NCBI GenBank assembly: GCA_947561715.1
Contig: OX387197.1
Location: 15,559,001 to 15,623,000 of the forward strand
Direction of reading: 5' to 3'
Origin: Ascidia mentula
Lineage: Eukaryota > Chordata > Ascidiacea > Phlebobranchia > Ascidiidae
DNA: 64,000 bases
Below, piece by piece: positions 51,001 through 62,977 of the stretch. The notes under the pieces are model-generated. The model saw only the letters and a list, made by a program, of their open reading frames with translations, did no database searches and had not been told where the DNA came from. Each line of letters begins with the position of its first letter. Position 1 is the stretch's first letter. A program made the position numbers and the translations under genes.

Positions 51001-53699
51001 AGGCTGGACTCTGTTTTTTTCGCGACCCACTTAACAATGGGCGAGATAGGGCTGAAGTTACGACTGGGTGGGATAGGCTGGACTCTGTTTTTTTCGAGCC
51101 CCAAGCCCACTTAACAATGGGAGACATAGGCTGGACTCTGTTTTTTTCGCGACCCACTTAACAATGAGCGAGATAGGGATGAAGTTAAGACTGGGTGGGA
51201 TAGGCTGGACTCTGTTTTTTTCGAGCCCCAAGCCCACTTAACAATGGGAGACATAGGCTGGACTCTGTTTTTTTCGCGACCCACTTAACAATGGGCGAGA
51301 TAGGGCTGAAGTTAAGACTGGGTGGGATAGGCTGGACTCTGTTTTTTTCGAGCCCCAAGCCCACTTAACAATGGGAGACATAGGCTGGACTCTGTTTTTT
51401 TCGCGACCCACTTAACAATGGGCGAGATAGGGCTGAAGTTAAGACTGGGTGGGATAGGCTGGACTCTGTTTTTTTCGAGCCCCAAGCCCACTTAACAATG
51501 GGAGACATAGGCTGGACTCTGTTTTTTTCGCGACCCACTTAACAATAGGCGAGATAGGGCTGAAGTTAAGACTGGGTGGGATAGGCTGGACTCTGTTTTT
51601 TTCGAGCCCCAAGCCCACTTAACAATGGGAGACATAGGCTGGACTCTGTTTTTTTCGCGACCCACTTAACAATGGGCGAGATAGGGCCGAAGTTAAGACT
51701 GGGTGGGATAGGCTGGACTCTGTTTTTTTCGAGCCCCAAGCCCACTTAACAATGGGAGACATAGGCTGGACTCTGTTTTTTTCGCGACCCACTTAACAAT
51801 GAGCGAGATAGGGATGAAGTTAAGACTGGGTGGGATAGGCTGGACTCTGTTTTTTTCGAGCCCCAAGCCCACTTAAAATTGGGAGACATAGGCTGGACTC
51901 TGTTTTTTTCGCGACCCACTTAACAATGGGCGAGATAGGGCCGAAGTTAAGACTGGGTGGGATAGGCTGGACTCGGTTCTTTTCGAGCCCCAAGCCCACT
52001 TAACAATGGGAGACATAGGCTGGACTCTGTTTTTTTCGCGACCCACTTAACAATGGGCGAGATAGGGCCGAAGTTAAGACTGGGTGGGATAGGCTGGACT
52101 CTGTCTTTTTCGAGCCCCAAGCCCACTTAACAATGGGAGACATAGGCTGGACTCTGTTTTTTTCGCGACCCACTTAACAATGGGCGAGATAGGGCCGAAG
52201 TTAAGACTGGGTGGGATAGGCTGGACTCTGTTTTTTTCGAGCCCCAAGCCCACTTAACAATGGGAGACATAGGCTGGACTCTGTTTTTTTCGCGACCCAC
52301 TTAACAATGGGGGAGATAGGGCCGAAGTTAAGACTGGGTGGGATAGGCTGGACTCTGTTCTTTTCGAGCCCCAAACCCACTTAACAATGGGAGACATAGG
52401 CTGGACTCTGTTTTTTTCGCGACCCACTTAACAATTGGCGAGATAGGGCCGAAGTTAAGACTGGGTGGGATAGGCTGGACTCTGTTTTTTTCGAGCCCCA
52501 AGCCCACTTAACAATGGGAGACATAGGCTGGACTCTGTTTTTTTCGCGACCCACTTAACAATGGGCGAGATAGGGCTGAAGTTAAGACTGGGTGGGATAG
52601 GCTGGACTCTGTTTTTTTCGAGCCCCAAGCCCACTTAACAATGGGAGACATAGGCTGGACTCTGTTTTTTTCGCGACCCACTTAACAATGGGCGAGATAG
52701 GGCCGAAGTTAAGACTGGGTGGGATAGGCTGGACTTTATTTTTTTCGAGCCCCAAGCCCACTTAACAATGGGAGACATAGGCTGGACTCTGTTTTTTTTC
52801 GCGACCCACTTAACAATGGGCGAGATAGGGCCGAAGTTAAGACTGGGTGGGATAGGCTGGACTCTGTTTTTTTCGAGCCCCAAGCCCACTTAACAATGGG
52901 AGACATAGGCTGGACTCTGTTTTTTTCGCGACCCACTTAACAATGGGCGAGATAGGGCCGAAGTTAAGACTGGGTGGGATAGGCTGGACTCTGTTTTTTT
53001 CGAGCCCCAAGCCCACTTAACAATGGGAGACATAGGCTGGACTCTGTTTTTTTCGCGACCCACTTAACAATGGGCGAGATAGGGCTGAAGTTAAGACTGG
53101 GTGGGATAGGCTGGACTCTGTTTTTTTCGAGCCCCAAGCCCACTTAACAATGGGAGACATAGGCTGGACTCTGTTTTTTTCGCGACCCACTTAACAATGG
53201 GCGAGATAGGGCCGAAGTTAAGACTGGGTGGGATAGGCTGGACTCTATTTTTTTCGAGCCCCAAGCCCACTTAACAATGGGAGACATAGGCTGGACTCTG
53301 TTTTTTTTCGCGACCCACTTAACAATGGGCGAGATAGGGCCGAAGTTAAGACTGGGTGGGATAGGCTGGACTCTGTTTTTTTCGAGCCCCAAGCCCACTT
53401 AACAATGGGAGACATAGGCTGGACTCTGTTTTTTTCGCGACCCACTTAACAATGGGCGAGATAGGGCTGAAGTTAAGACTGGGTGGGATAGGCTGGACTC
53501 TGTTTTTTTCGAGCCCCAAGCCCACTTAACAATGGGAGACATAGGCTGGACTCTGTTTTTTTCGCGACCCACTTAACAATGGGCGAGATAGGGCCGAAGT
53601 TAAGACTGGGTGGGATAGGCTGGACTCTGTTCTTTTCGAGCCCCAAGCCCACTTAACAATGGGAGACATAGGCTGGACTCTGTTTTTTTCGCGACCCAC

Positions 53700-55000
53700 T
53701 TAACAATGAGCGAGATAGGGATGAAGTTAAGACTGGGTGGGATAGGCTGGACTCTGTTTTTTTCGAGCCCCAAGCCCACTTAACAATGGGAGACATAGGC
53801 TGGACTCTGTTTTTTTCGCGACCCACTTAACAATGGGCGAGATAGGGCTGAAGTTAAGACTGGGTGGGATAGGCTGGACTCTGTTTTTTTCGAGCCCCAA
53901 GCCCACTTAACAATGGGAGACATAGGCTGGACTCTGTTTTTTTCGCGACCCACTTAACAATGAGCGAGATAGGGATGAAGTTAAGACTGGGTGGGATAGG
54001 CTGGACTCTGTTTTTTTCGAGCCCCAAGCCCACTTAACAATGGGAGACATAGGCTGGACTCTGTTTTTTTCGCGACCCACTTAACAATGGGCGAGATAGG
54101 GCTGAAGTTAAGACTGGGTGGGATAGGCTGGACTCTGTTTTTTTCGAGCCCCAAGCCCACTTAACAATGGGAGACATAGGCTGGACTCTGTTTTTTTCGC
54201 GACCCACTTAACAATGGGCGAGATAGGGCCGAAGTTAAGACTGGGTGGGATAGGCTGGAATCTTTTTTTCGAGCCCCAAGCCCACTTAACAATGGGAGAC
54301 ATAGGCTGGACTCTGTTTTTTTCGCGACCCACTTAACAATGAGCGAGATAGGGATGAAGTTAAGACTGGGTGGGATAGGCTGGACTCTGTTTTTTTCGAG
54401 CCCCAAGCCCACTTAACAATGGGAGACATAGGCTGGACTCTGTTTTTTTCGCGACCCACTTAACAATGGGCGAGATAGGGCCGAAGTTAAGACTGGGTGG
54501 GATAGGCTGGACTCGGTTCTTTTCGAGCCCCAAGCCCACTTAACAATGGGAGACATAGGCTGGACTCTGTTTTTTTCGCGACCCACTTAACAATGGGCGA
54601 GATAGGGCCGAAGTTAAGACTGGGTGGGATAGGCTGGACTCTGTTTTTTTCGAGCCCCAAGCCCACTTAACAATGGGAGACATAGGCTGGACTCTGTTTT
54701 TTTCGCGACCCACTTAACAATGGGCGAGATAGGGCTGAAGTTAAGACTGGGTGGGATAGGCTGGACTCTGTTTTTTTCGAGCCCCAAGCCCACTTAACAA
54801 TGGGAGACATAGGCTGGACTCTGTTTTTTTCGCGACCCACTTAACAATGGGCGAGATAGGGCCGAAGTTAAGACTGGGTGGGATAGGCTGGAATCTTTTT
54901 TTCGAGCCCCAAGCCCACTTAACAATGGGAGACATAGGCTGGACTCTGTTTTTTTCGCGACCCACTTAACAATGAGCGAGATAGGGATGAAGTTAAGACT
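53700..55000. repeat. Tandem duplication of five dimers (633 bp)
   Basis: The odd C module GGCTGGAATC followed by seven T (near 54,254 and 54,887) and the GGGATGAAG marker (near 53,721, 54,354 and 54,987) repeat at 633. Five dimers would be 635; the two missing bases are explained by the shortened GGAATC module present in each unit. Confidence 0.84.
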
Positions 55001-58000
55001 GGGTGGGATAGGCTGGACTCTGTTTTTTTCGAGCCCCAAGCCCACTTAACAATGGGAGACATAGGCTGGACTCTGTTTTTTTCGCGACCCACTTAACAAT
55101 GGGCGAGATAGGGCCGAAGTTAAGACTGGGTGGGATAGGCTGGACTCTGTTTTTTTCGAGCCCCAAGCCCACTTAACAATGGGAGACATAGGCTGGACTC
55201 TGTTTTTTTCGCGTCCCACTTAACAATGGGCGAGATAGGGCCGAAGTTAAGACTGGGTGGGATAGGCTGGACTCGGTTCTTTTCGAGCCCCAAGCCCACT
55301 TAACAATGGGAGACATAGGCTGGACTCTGTTTTTTTCGCGACCCACTTAACAATGGGCGAGATAGGGCCGAAGTTAAGACTGGGTGGGATAGGCTGGACT
55401 CTATTTTTTCGAGCCCCAAGCCCACTTAACAATGGGAGACATAGGCTGGACTCTGTTTTTTTTCGCGACCCACTTAACAATGGGCGAGATAGGGCCGAAG
55501 TTAAGACTGGGTGGGATAGGCTGGACTCTGTTCTTTTCGAGCCCCAAGCCCACTTAACAATGGGAGACATAGGCTGGACTCTGTTTTTTTCGCGACCCAC
55601 TTAACAATGGGCGAGATAGGGCCGAAGTTAAGACTGGGTGGGATAGGCTGGACTCTATTTTTTTCGAGCCCCAAGCCCACTTAACAATGGGAGACATAGG
55701 CTGGACTCTGTTTTTTTTCGCGACCCACTTAACAATGGGCGAGATAGGGCCGAAGTTAAGACTGGGTGGGATAGGCTGGACTCTGTTTTTTTCGAGCCCC
55801 AAGCCCACTTAACAATGGGAGACATAGGCTGGACTCTGTTTTTTTCGCGACCCACTTAACAATGAGCGAGATAGGGATGAAGTTAAGACTGGGTGGGATA
55901 GGCTGGACTCTGTTTTTTTCGAGCCCCAAGCCCACTTAACAATGGGAGACATAGGCTGGACTCTGTTTTTTTCGCGACCCACTTAACAATGGGCGAGATA
56001 GGGCCGAAGTTAAGACTGGGTGGGATAGGCTGGACTCGGTTCTTTTCGAGCCCCAAGCCCACTTAACAATGGGAGACATAGGCTGGACTCTGTTTTTTTC
56101 GCGACCCACTTAACAATGGGCGAGATAGGGCCGAAGTTAAGACTGGGTGGGATAGGCTGGACTCTGTTCTTTTCGAGCCCCAAGCCCACTTAACAATGGG
56201 AGACATAGGCTGGACTCTGTTTTTTTTCGCGACCCACTTAACAATGGGCGAGATAGGGCCGAAGTTAAGACTGGGTGGGATAGGCTGGACTCTGTTTTTT
56301 TCGAGCCCCAAGCCCACTTAACAATGGGAGACATAGGCTGGACTCTGTTTTTTTCGCGACCCACTTAACAATGGGCGAGATAGGGCTGAAGTTAAGACTG
56401 GGTGGGATAGGCTGGACTCTGTTTTTTACGAGCCCCAAGCCCACTTAACAATGGGAGACATAGGCTGGACTCTGTTTTTTTCGCGACCCACTTAACAATG
56501 GGCGAGATAGGGCCGAAGTTAAGACTGGGTGGGATAGGCTGGACTCTGTTTTTTTCGAGCCCCAAGCCCACTTAACAATGGGAGACATAGGCTGGACTCT
56601 GTTTTTTTCGCGACCCACTTAACAATGAGCGAGATAGGGATGAAGTTAAGACTGGGTGGGATAGGCTGGACTCTGTTTTTTTCGAGCCCCAAGCCCACTT
56701 AACAATGGGAGACATAGGCTGGACTCTGTTTTTTTCGCGACCCACTTAACAATGGGCGAGATAGGGCTGAAGTTAAGACTGGGTGGGATAGGCTGGACTC
56801 TGTTTTTTTCGAGCCCCAAGCCCACTTAACAATGGGAGACATAGGCTGGACTCTGTTTTTTTCGCGACCCACTTAACAATGGGCGAGATAGGGCCGAAGT
56901 TAAGACTGGGTGGGATAGGCTGGACTCTGTTTTTTTCGAGCCCCAAGCCCACTTAACAATGGGAGACATAGGCTGGACTCTGTTTTTTTCGCGACCCACT
57001 TAACAATGAGCGAGATAGGGATGAAGTTAAGACTGGGTGGGATAGGCTGGACTCTGTTTTTTTCGAGCCCCAAGCCCACTTAACAATGGGAGACATAGGC
57101 TGGACTCTGTTTTTTTCGCGACCCACTTAACAATGGGCGAGATAGGGCCGAAGTTAAGACTGGGTGGGATAGGCTGGACTCGGTTCTTTTCGAGCCCCAA
57201 GCCCACTTAACAATGGGAGACATAGGCTGGACTCTGTTTTTTTCGCGACCCACTTAACAATGGGCGAGATAGGGCCGAAGTTAAGACTGGGTGGGATAGG
57301 CTGGACTCTGTTTTTTTCGAGCCCCAAGCCCACTTAACAATGGGAGACATAGGCTGGACTCTGTTTTTTTCGCGACCCACTTAACAATGGGCGAGATAGG
57401 GCCGAAGTTAAGACTGGGTGGGATAGGCTGGACTCTGTTTTTTTCGAGCCCCAAGCCCACTTAATAATGGGAGACATAGGCTGGACTCTGTTTTTTTCGC
57501 GACCCACTTAACAATGGGCGAGATAGGGCCGAAGTTAAGACTGGGTGGGATAGGCTGGACTCTGTTTTTTTCGAGCCCCAAGCCCACTTAACAATGGGAG
57601 ACATAGGCTGGACTCTGTTTTTTTCGCGACCCACTTAACAATGGGCGAGATAGGGCCGAAGTTAAGACTGGGTGGGATAGGCTGGACTCTGTTTTTTTCG
57701 AGCCCCAAGCCCACTTAACAATGGGAGACATAGGCTGGACTCTGTTTTTTTCGCGACCCACTTAACAATGGGCGAGATAGGGCCGAAGTTAAGACTGGGT
57801 GGGATAGGCTGGACTCTGTTTTTTTCGAGCCCCAAGCCCACTTAACAATGGGAGACATAGGCTGGACTCTGTTTTTTTCGCGACCCACTTAACAATGGGC
57901 GAGATAGGGCCGAAGTTAAGACTGGGTGGGATAGGCTGGACTCTATTTTTTTCGAGCCCCAAGCCCACTTAACAATGGGAGACATAGGCTGGACTCTGTT

Positions 58001-58417
58001 TTTTTTCGCGACCCACTTAACAATGGGCGAGATAGGGCCGAAGTTAAGACTGGGTGGGATAGGCTGGACTCTGTTTTTTTCGAGCCCCAAGCCCACTTAA
58101 CAATGGGAGACATAGGCTGGACTCTGTTTTTTTCGCGACCCACTTAACAATGGGCGAGATAGGGCTGAAGTTAAGACTGGGTGGGATAGGCTGGACTCTG
58201 TTTTTTTCGAGCCCCAAGCCCACTTAACAATGGGAGACATAGGCTGGACTCTGTTTTTTTCGCGACCCACTTAACAATGGGCGAGATAGGGCCGAAGTTA
58301 AGACTGGGTGGGATAGGCTGGACTCTGTTTTTTTCGAGCCCCAAGCCCACTTAACAATGGGAGACATAGGCTGGACTCTGTTTTTTTCGCGACCCACTTA
58401 ACAATGAGCGAGATAGG

Positions 58418-61211
58418 GATGAAGTTAAGACTGGGTGGGATAGGCTGGACTCTGTTTTTTTCGAGCCCCAAGCCCACTTAACAATGGGAGACATAGGCTG
58501 GACTCTGTTTTTTTCGCGACCCACTTAACAATGGGCGAGATAGGGCTGAAGTTAAGACTGGGTGGGATAGGCTGGACTCTGTTTTTTTCGAGCCCCAAGC
58601 CCACTTAACAATGGGAGACATAGGCTGGACTCTGTTTTTTTCGCGACCCACTTAACAATGGGCGAGATAGGGCCGAAGTTAAGACTGGGTGGGATAGGCT
58701 GGACTCTGTTTTTTTCGAGCCCCAAGCCCACTTAACAATGGGAGACATAGGCTGGACTCTGTTTTTTTCGCGACCCACTTAACAATGGGCGAGATAGGGC
58801 TGAAGTTAAGACTGGGTGGGATAGGCTGGACTCTGTTTTTTTCGAGCCCCAAGCCCACTTAACAATGGGAGACATAGGCTGGACTCTGTTTTTTTCGCGG
58901 CCCACTTAACAATGGGCGAGATAGGGCTGAAGTTAAGACTGGGTGGGATAGGCTGGACTCTGTTTTTTTCGAGCCCCAAGCCCACTTAACAATGGGAGAC
59001 ATAGGCTGGACTCTGTTTTTTTCGCGACCCACTTAACAATGGGCGAGATAGGGCTGAAGTTAAGACTGGGTGGGATAGGATGGACTCTATTTTTTTCGAG
59101 CCCCAAGCCCACTTAACAATGGGAGACATAGGCTGGACTCTGTTTTTTTTCGCGACCCACTTAACAATGGGCGAGATAGGGCCGAAGTTAAGACTGGGTG
59201 GGATAGGCTGGACTCTGTTCTTTTCGAGCCCCAAGCCCACTTAACAATGGGAGACATAGGCTGGACTCTGTTTTTTTCGCGACCCACTTAACAATGGGCG
59301 AGATAGGGCCGAAGTTAAGACTGGGTGGGATAGGCTGGACTCTGTTTTTTTCGAGCCCCAAGTCCACTTAACAATGGGAGTCATAGGCTGGACTCTGTTT
59401 TTTTCGCGACCCACTTAACAATGAGCGAGATAGGGCTGAAGTTAAGACTGGGTGGGATAGGCTGGACTCTGTTCTTTTCGAGCCGCAAGCCCACTTAACA
59501 ATGGGAGACATAGGCTGGACTCTGTTTTTTTCGCGACCCACTTAACAATGGGCGAGATATGGCCGAAGTTAAGACTGGGTGGGATAGGCTGGACTCTATT
59601 TTTTCGAGCCCCAAGCCCACTTAACAATGGGAGACATAGGCTGGACTCTGTTTTTTTTCGCGACCCACTTAACAATGGGCGAGATAGGGCCGAAGTTAAG
59701 ACTGGGTGGGATAGGCTGGACTCTATTTTTTCGAGCCCCAAGCCCACTTAACAATGGGAGACATAGGCTGGACTCTGTTTTTTTCGCGACCCACTTAACA
59801 ATGGGCGAGATAGGGATGAAGTTAAGACTGGGTGGGATAGGCTGGACTCTGTTTTTTTCGAGCCCCAAGCCCACTTAACAATGGGAGACATAGGCTGGAC
59901 TCTGTTTTTTTCGCGACCCACTTAACAATGGGCGAGATAGGGCTGAAGTTAAGACTGGGTGGGATAGGCTGGACTCTGTTTTTTTCGAGCCCCAAGCCCA
60001 CTTAACAATGGGAGACATAGGCTGGACTCTGTTTTTTTCGCGACCCACTTAACAATGGGCGAGATAGGGCCGAAGTTAAGACTGGGTGGGATAGGCTGGA
60101 CTCTGTTTTTTTCGAGCCCCAAGCCCACTTAACAATGGGAGACATAGGCTGGACTCTGTTTTTTTCGCGACCCACTTAACAATGGGCGAGATAGGGCTGA
60201 AGTTAAGACTGGGTGGGATAGGCTGGACTCTGTTTTTTTCGAGCCCCAAGCCCACTTAACAATGGGAGACATAGGCTGGACTCTGTTTTTTTCGCGGCCC
60301 ACTTAACAATGGGCGAGATAGGGCTGAAGTTAAGACTGGGTGGGATAGGCTGGACTCTGTTTTTTTCGAGCCCCAAGCCCACTTAACAATGGGAGACATA
60401 GGCTGGACTCTGTTTTTTTCGCGACCCACTTAACAATGGGCGAGATAGGGCTGAAGTTAAGACTGGGTGGGATAGGATGGACTCTATTTTTTTCGAGCCC
60501 CAAACCCACTTAACAATGGGAGACATAGGCTGGACTCTGTTTTTTTTCGCGACCCACTTAACAATGGGCGAGATAGGGCCGAAGTTAAGACTGGGTGGGA
60601 TAGGCTGGACTCTGTTCTTTTCGAGCCCCAAGCCCACTTAACAATGGGAGACATAGGCTGGACTCTGTTTTTTTCGCGACCCACTTAACAATGGGCGAGA
60701 TAGGGCCGAAGTTAAGACTGGGTGGGATAGGCTGGACTCTGTTTTTTTCGAGCCCCAAGTCCACTTAACAATGGGAGTCATAGGCTGGACTCTGTTTTTT
60801 TCGCGACCCACTTAACAATGAGCGAGATAGGGCTGAAGTTAAGACTGGGTGGGATAGGCTGGACTCTGTTCTTTTCGAGCCGCAAGCCCACTTAACAATG
60901 GGAGACATAGGCTGGACTCTGTTTTTTTCGCGACCCACTTAACAATGGGCGAGATATGGCCGAAGTTAAGACTGGGTGGGATAGGCTGGACTCTATTTTT
61001 TCGAGCCCCAAGCCCACTTAACAATGGGAGACATAGGCTGGACTCTGTTTTTTTTCGCGACCCACTTAACAATGGGCGAGATAGGGCCGAAGTTAAGACT
61101 GGGTGGGATAGGCTGGACTCTATTTTTTCGAGCCCCAAGCCCACTTAACAATGGGAGACATAGGCTGGACTCTGTTTTTTTCGCGACCCACTTAACAATG
61201 GGCGAGATAGG
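58418..61211. repeat. Tandem duplication of eleven dimers (1,397 bp) at the array edge
   Basis: Copies of about 58,418-59,814 and 59,815-61,211 share GGGATGAAG at their starts, CGCGGCCC (58,896 and 60,293), ATAGGATGGACTC (near 59,077 and 60,474), GGAGTCATAGG, AGCCGCAAGCC and GATATGGCC. The offset is 1,397, exactly 11 x 127. Differences are few, such as CAAACCC near 60,501. The block reaches to within about 70 bp of the end of the array. Confidence 0.88.
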
Positions 61212-61281
61212 GCCGAAGTTAAGACTGGGTGGGATAGGCTGGACTCTGTTCTTTTCGAGCCCCAAGCCCACTTAACAATGG

Positions 61282-61557
61282 ATATGGTGGCCTATATATT
61301 TTTCCATAAGAAAAAAAAATTCGTTTCGAATTTCGTTTTCCCGAAACAAATTTTGTTTTGAAATAATCAATTTTGTTTCCAAAAGCAAAATTCGAAACAG
61401 AGTTCAAAACGAATTTCAGAAAAGGTGGTTATGGTCAAAAACGAAATTCGAAACAAATTTTTTGGAAAAACTTTTTTCAAAAAGTGAATATCGCTTGATG
61501 GAAACAAAGAGCTGATATTTAATATAATGACGTCAGCATTCAAAAACATATTTTTGC
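61282..61557. other. AT-rich non-satellite strip between two arrays
   Basis: This 276-bp stretch belongs to neither array. It contains CCTATATATT, an A9 run near 61,311, and many scattered words such as AAACAAATTTTG, TTTCGAA and CGAATTTC in both orientations, related in composition to the 77-bp satellite. A perfect TGACGTCA sits at 61,528-61,535. A minus-strand open frame of 121 codons crosses it into the 77-bp array. Its start and first third lie in satellite sequence and its residues show no family I recognise, so I do not call a gene. Confidence 0.7.
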
Positions 61558-61631
61558 AAACAAATTTTGTTAACAAATCAAAGACCGTTTTCAAATGCCC
61601 AAATTTTGAAGTATCAAAAATGAAACTGTGA
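61558..61631 (+). repeat. Diverged first unit of the 77-bp satellite
   Basis: The stretch starts AAACAAATTTTGTTAAC and has GTTTTCAAATGCC exactly 29 bases further on, the same spacing as GTTTACAAATGCC in the canonical unit. It is 74 bp long rather than 77, and the second half (AAATTTTGAAGTATC...) is poorly conserved. I read it as the decayed edge unit of the array. Confidence 0.72.
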
Positions 61632-61664
61632 AAACAAAATTTGTTTTCGAAACAAAATTCGTTT
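61632..61664. repeat. Representative 33-bp dyad in the 77-bp unit
   Basis: Two 15-base arms, AAACAAAATTTGTTT and AAACAAAATTCGTTT, flank the triplet TCG. They are inverted complements at 13 of 15 positions. The same dyad is repeated in each unit. Within it TTTCGAAA is a perfect 8-bp palindrome. Such a sequence could extrude as a hairpin or bind a dimeric protein; that is inference only. Confidence 0.85.
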
Positions 61665-61670
61665 ACAAAT

Positions 61671-62950
61671 GCCTTTAGTACGTTACTCACTATGTTGTAA
61701 ACAGTGGGAAACAAATCATGTTTTCGAAACAAAATTCGTTTACAAATGCCTTTGGATCGTTACTATCTATGTTGCCCATAGCGGAAACAAAATTTGTTTT
61801 CGAAACAAAATTCGTTTACAAATGCCTTTGGATCGTTACTATGTATGTTGCCCATAGCAGGAAACAAAATTTGTTTTCGAAACCAAATTCGATTACAAAT
61901 GCCTTTGGATCGTTAGTATCTATGTTGCCCATAGCAGGAAACAAAATTTGTTTTCGAAACAAAATTCGTTTACAAATGCCTTTGGATAGTTACTATCTAT
62001 GTTGCATATAGCAGGAAACAAAATTTGTTTTCGAAACAAAATTCGTTTACAAATGCCTTTGGATCGTTACTATCTATGTTGCCCATAGCAGGAAACAAAA
62101 TTTGTTTTCGAAACAAAATTCGTTTACAAATGCCTTTGGATCGTTACTATCTATGTTGCCCATAACAGGAAACAAAATTTGTTTTCGAAACAAAATTCGT
62201 TTACAAATGCCTTTGGATCGTTAGTATCTATGTTGCCCATAGCGGAAAACAAAATTCGTTTCCGAAACAAAATTCGTTTACAAATGCCTTTAGTACGTTA
62301 CTCACTATGTTGTAAACAGTGGGAAACAAATTATGTTTTCGAAACAAAATTCGTTTACAAATGCCTTTGGATCGTTACTATCTATGTTGCCCATAGCGGA
62401 AACAAAATTTGTTTTCGAAACAAAATTCGTTTACAAATGCCTTTGGATCGTTACTATCTATGTTGCCCATAGCAGGAAACAAAATTTGTTTTCGAAACAA
62501 AATTCGTTTACAAATGCCTTTGGATCGTTAGTATCTATGTTGCCCATAGAAGGAAACAAAATTTGTTTTCGAAACAAAATTCGTTTACAAATGCCTTTGG
62601 ATCGTTACTATCTATGTTGCCCATAGCAGGAAACAAAATTTGTTTTCGAAACAAAATTCGTTTACAAATGCCTTTGGATAGTTACTATCTATGTTGCAAA
62701 TAGCAGGAAACAAAATTTGTTTTCTAAACAAAATTCGTTTACAAATGCTTTTGGATCGTTACTATCTATGTTGCCCATAGCAGGAAACAAAATTTGTTTT
62801 CGAAACAAAATTCGTTTACAAATGCCTTTGGATCGTTACTATCTATGTTGCCCATAGCAGGAAACAAAATTTGTTTTCGAAACAAAATTCGTTTACAAAT
62901 GCCTTTGGATCGTTAGTATCTATGTTGCCCATAGCGGAAACAAAATTTGT
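61671..62950. repeat. 615-bp (eight-unit) higher-order repeat in the 77-bp array
   Basis: The distinctive TTTAGTACGTTACTCAC unit recurs at 61,671 and 62,286, an offset of 615, which is eight units with one 76-bp member. The following units agree in order: CATAGCGG, CATAGCAGG, TTAGTATC, GGATAGTTAC. An extra unit sits between the last two in the second copy. The second copy then continues into a different pattern. Confidence 0.8.
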
Positions 62951-62977
62951 TTTCGAAACAAAATTCGTTTACAAATG

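Larger units (their letters stand above)
1..61281. repeat. Giant modular satellite array, 127-bp dimer (B+C) as main unit
   Basis: The whole stretch is made of head-to-tail modules, each starting with CTTAACAATGG and containing GGCTGGACTCTG followed by a T-tract and CG. The commonest arrangement is a 47-bp module followed by an 80-bp module, giving a 127-bp period. Roughly 480 dimer equivalents fit in the span. No inverted module and no foreign insertion was seen apart from an N gap. The array starts before the window, so its full length is unknown. Open frames of 60-150 codons appear on both strands, but they repeat with the satellite, rotate frame every dimer and share no sign of selection, so I do not call them genes. 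Copies are nearly identical, which indicates recent homogenisation by unequal exchange or similar turnover. Whether the array is centromeric cannot be decided from sequence alone. Confidence 0.98.
46530..61281. repeat. Satellite domain 5: regular 127-bp dimers with T8/TTCTTTT two-dimer units
   Basis: After two A modules at 46.42-46.53 kb I see only alternating B and C modules to the end. Many stretches use a four-module unit of about 255 bp: B with T7, C with CTCTATTTTTTTCG, B with T8, C with CTGTTCTTTTCGAG or T7. This gives 255-bp spacings, for example 46,655 to 46,910 and 48,691 to 48,946. GAGCGAGATAGGGATGAAG modules are scattered at 51.2-58.4 kb. This is the most homogeneous part of the window. 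Confidence 0.88.

Noticed and set aside
1-61281. CRISPR array (short repeats with spacers)
   Set aside because: There are no unique spacers; everything between the conserved words is itself repeated.
61528-61535. Perfect TGACGTCA (CRE-like palindrome)
   Set aside because: A single 8-bp match with no gene or promoter context nearby; a chance hit cannot be excluded.
61632-61708. CENP-B-box-like sequence in the 77-bp unit (TTCG followed by AT-rich bases)
   Set aside because: Only the first half of the nTTCGnnnnAnnCGGGn core can be matched; the CGGG half is absent.
61367-61732. 121-codon minus-strand frame in the AT-rich strip
   Set aside because: It begins in the 77-bp satellite, has low-complexity F/K/N/L-rich composition and no motif I recognise. 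Chance opening in AT-rich DNA is sufficient.
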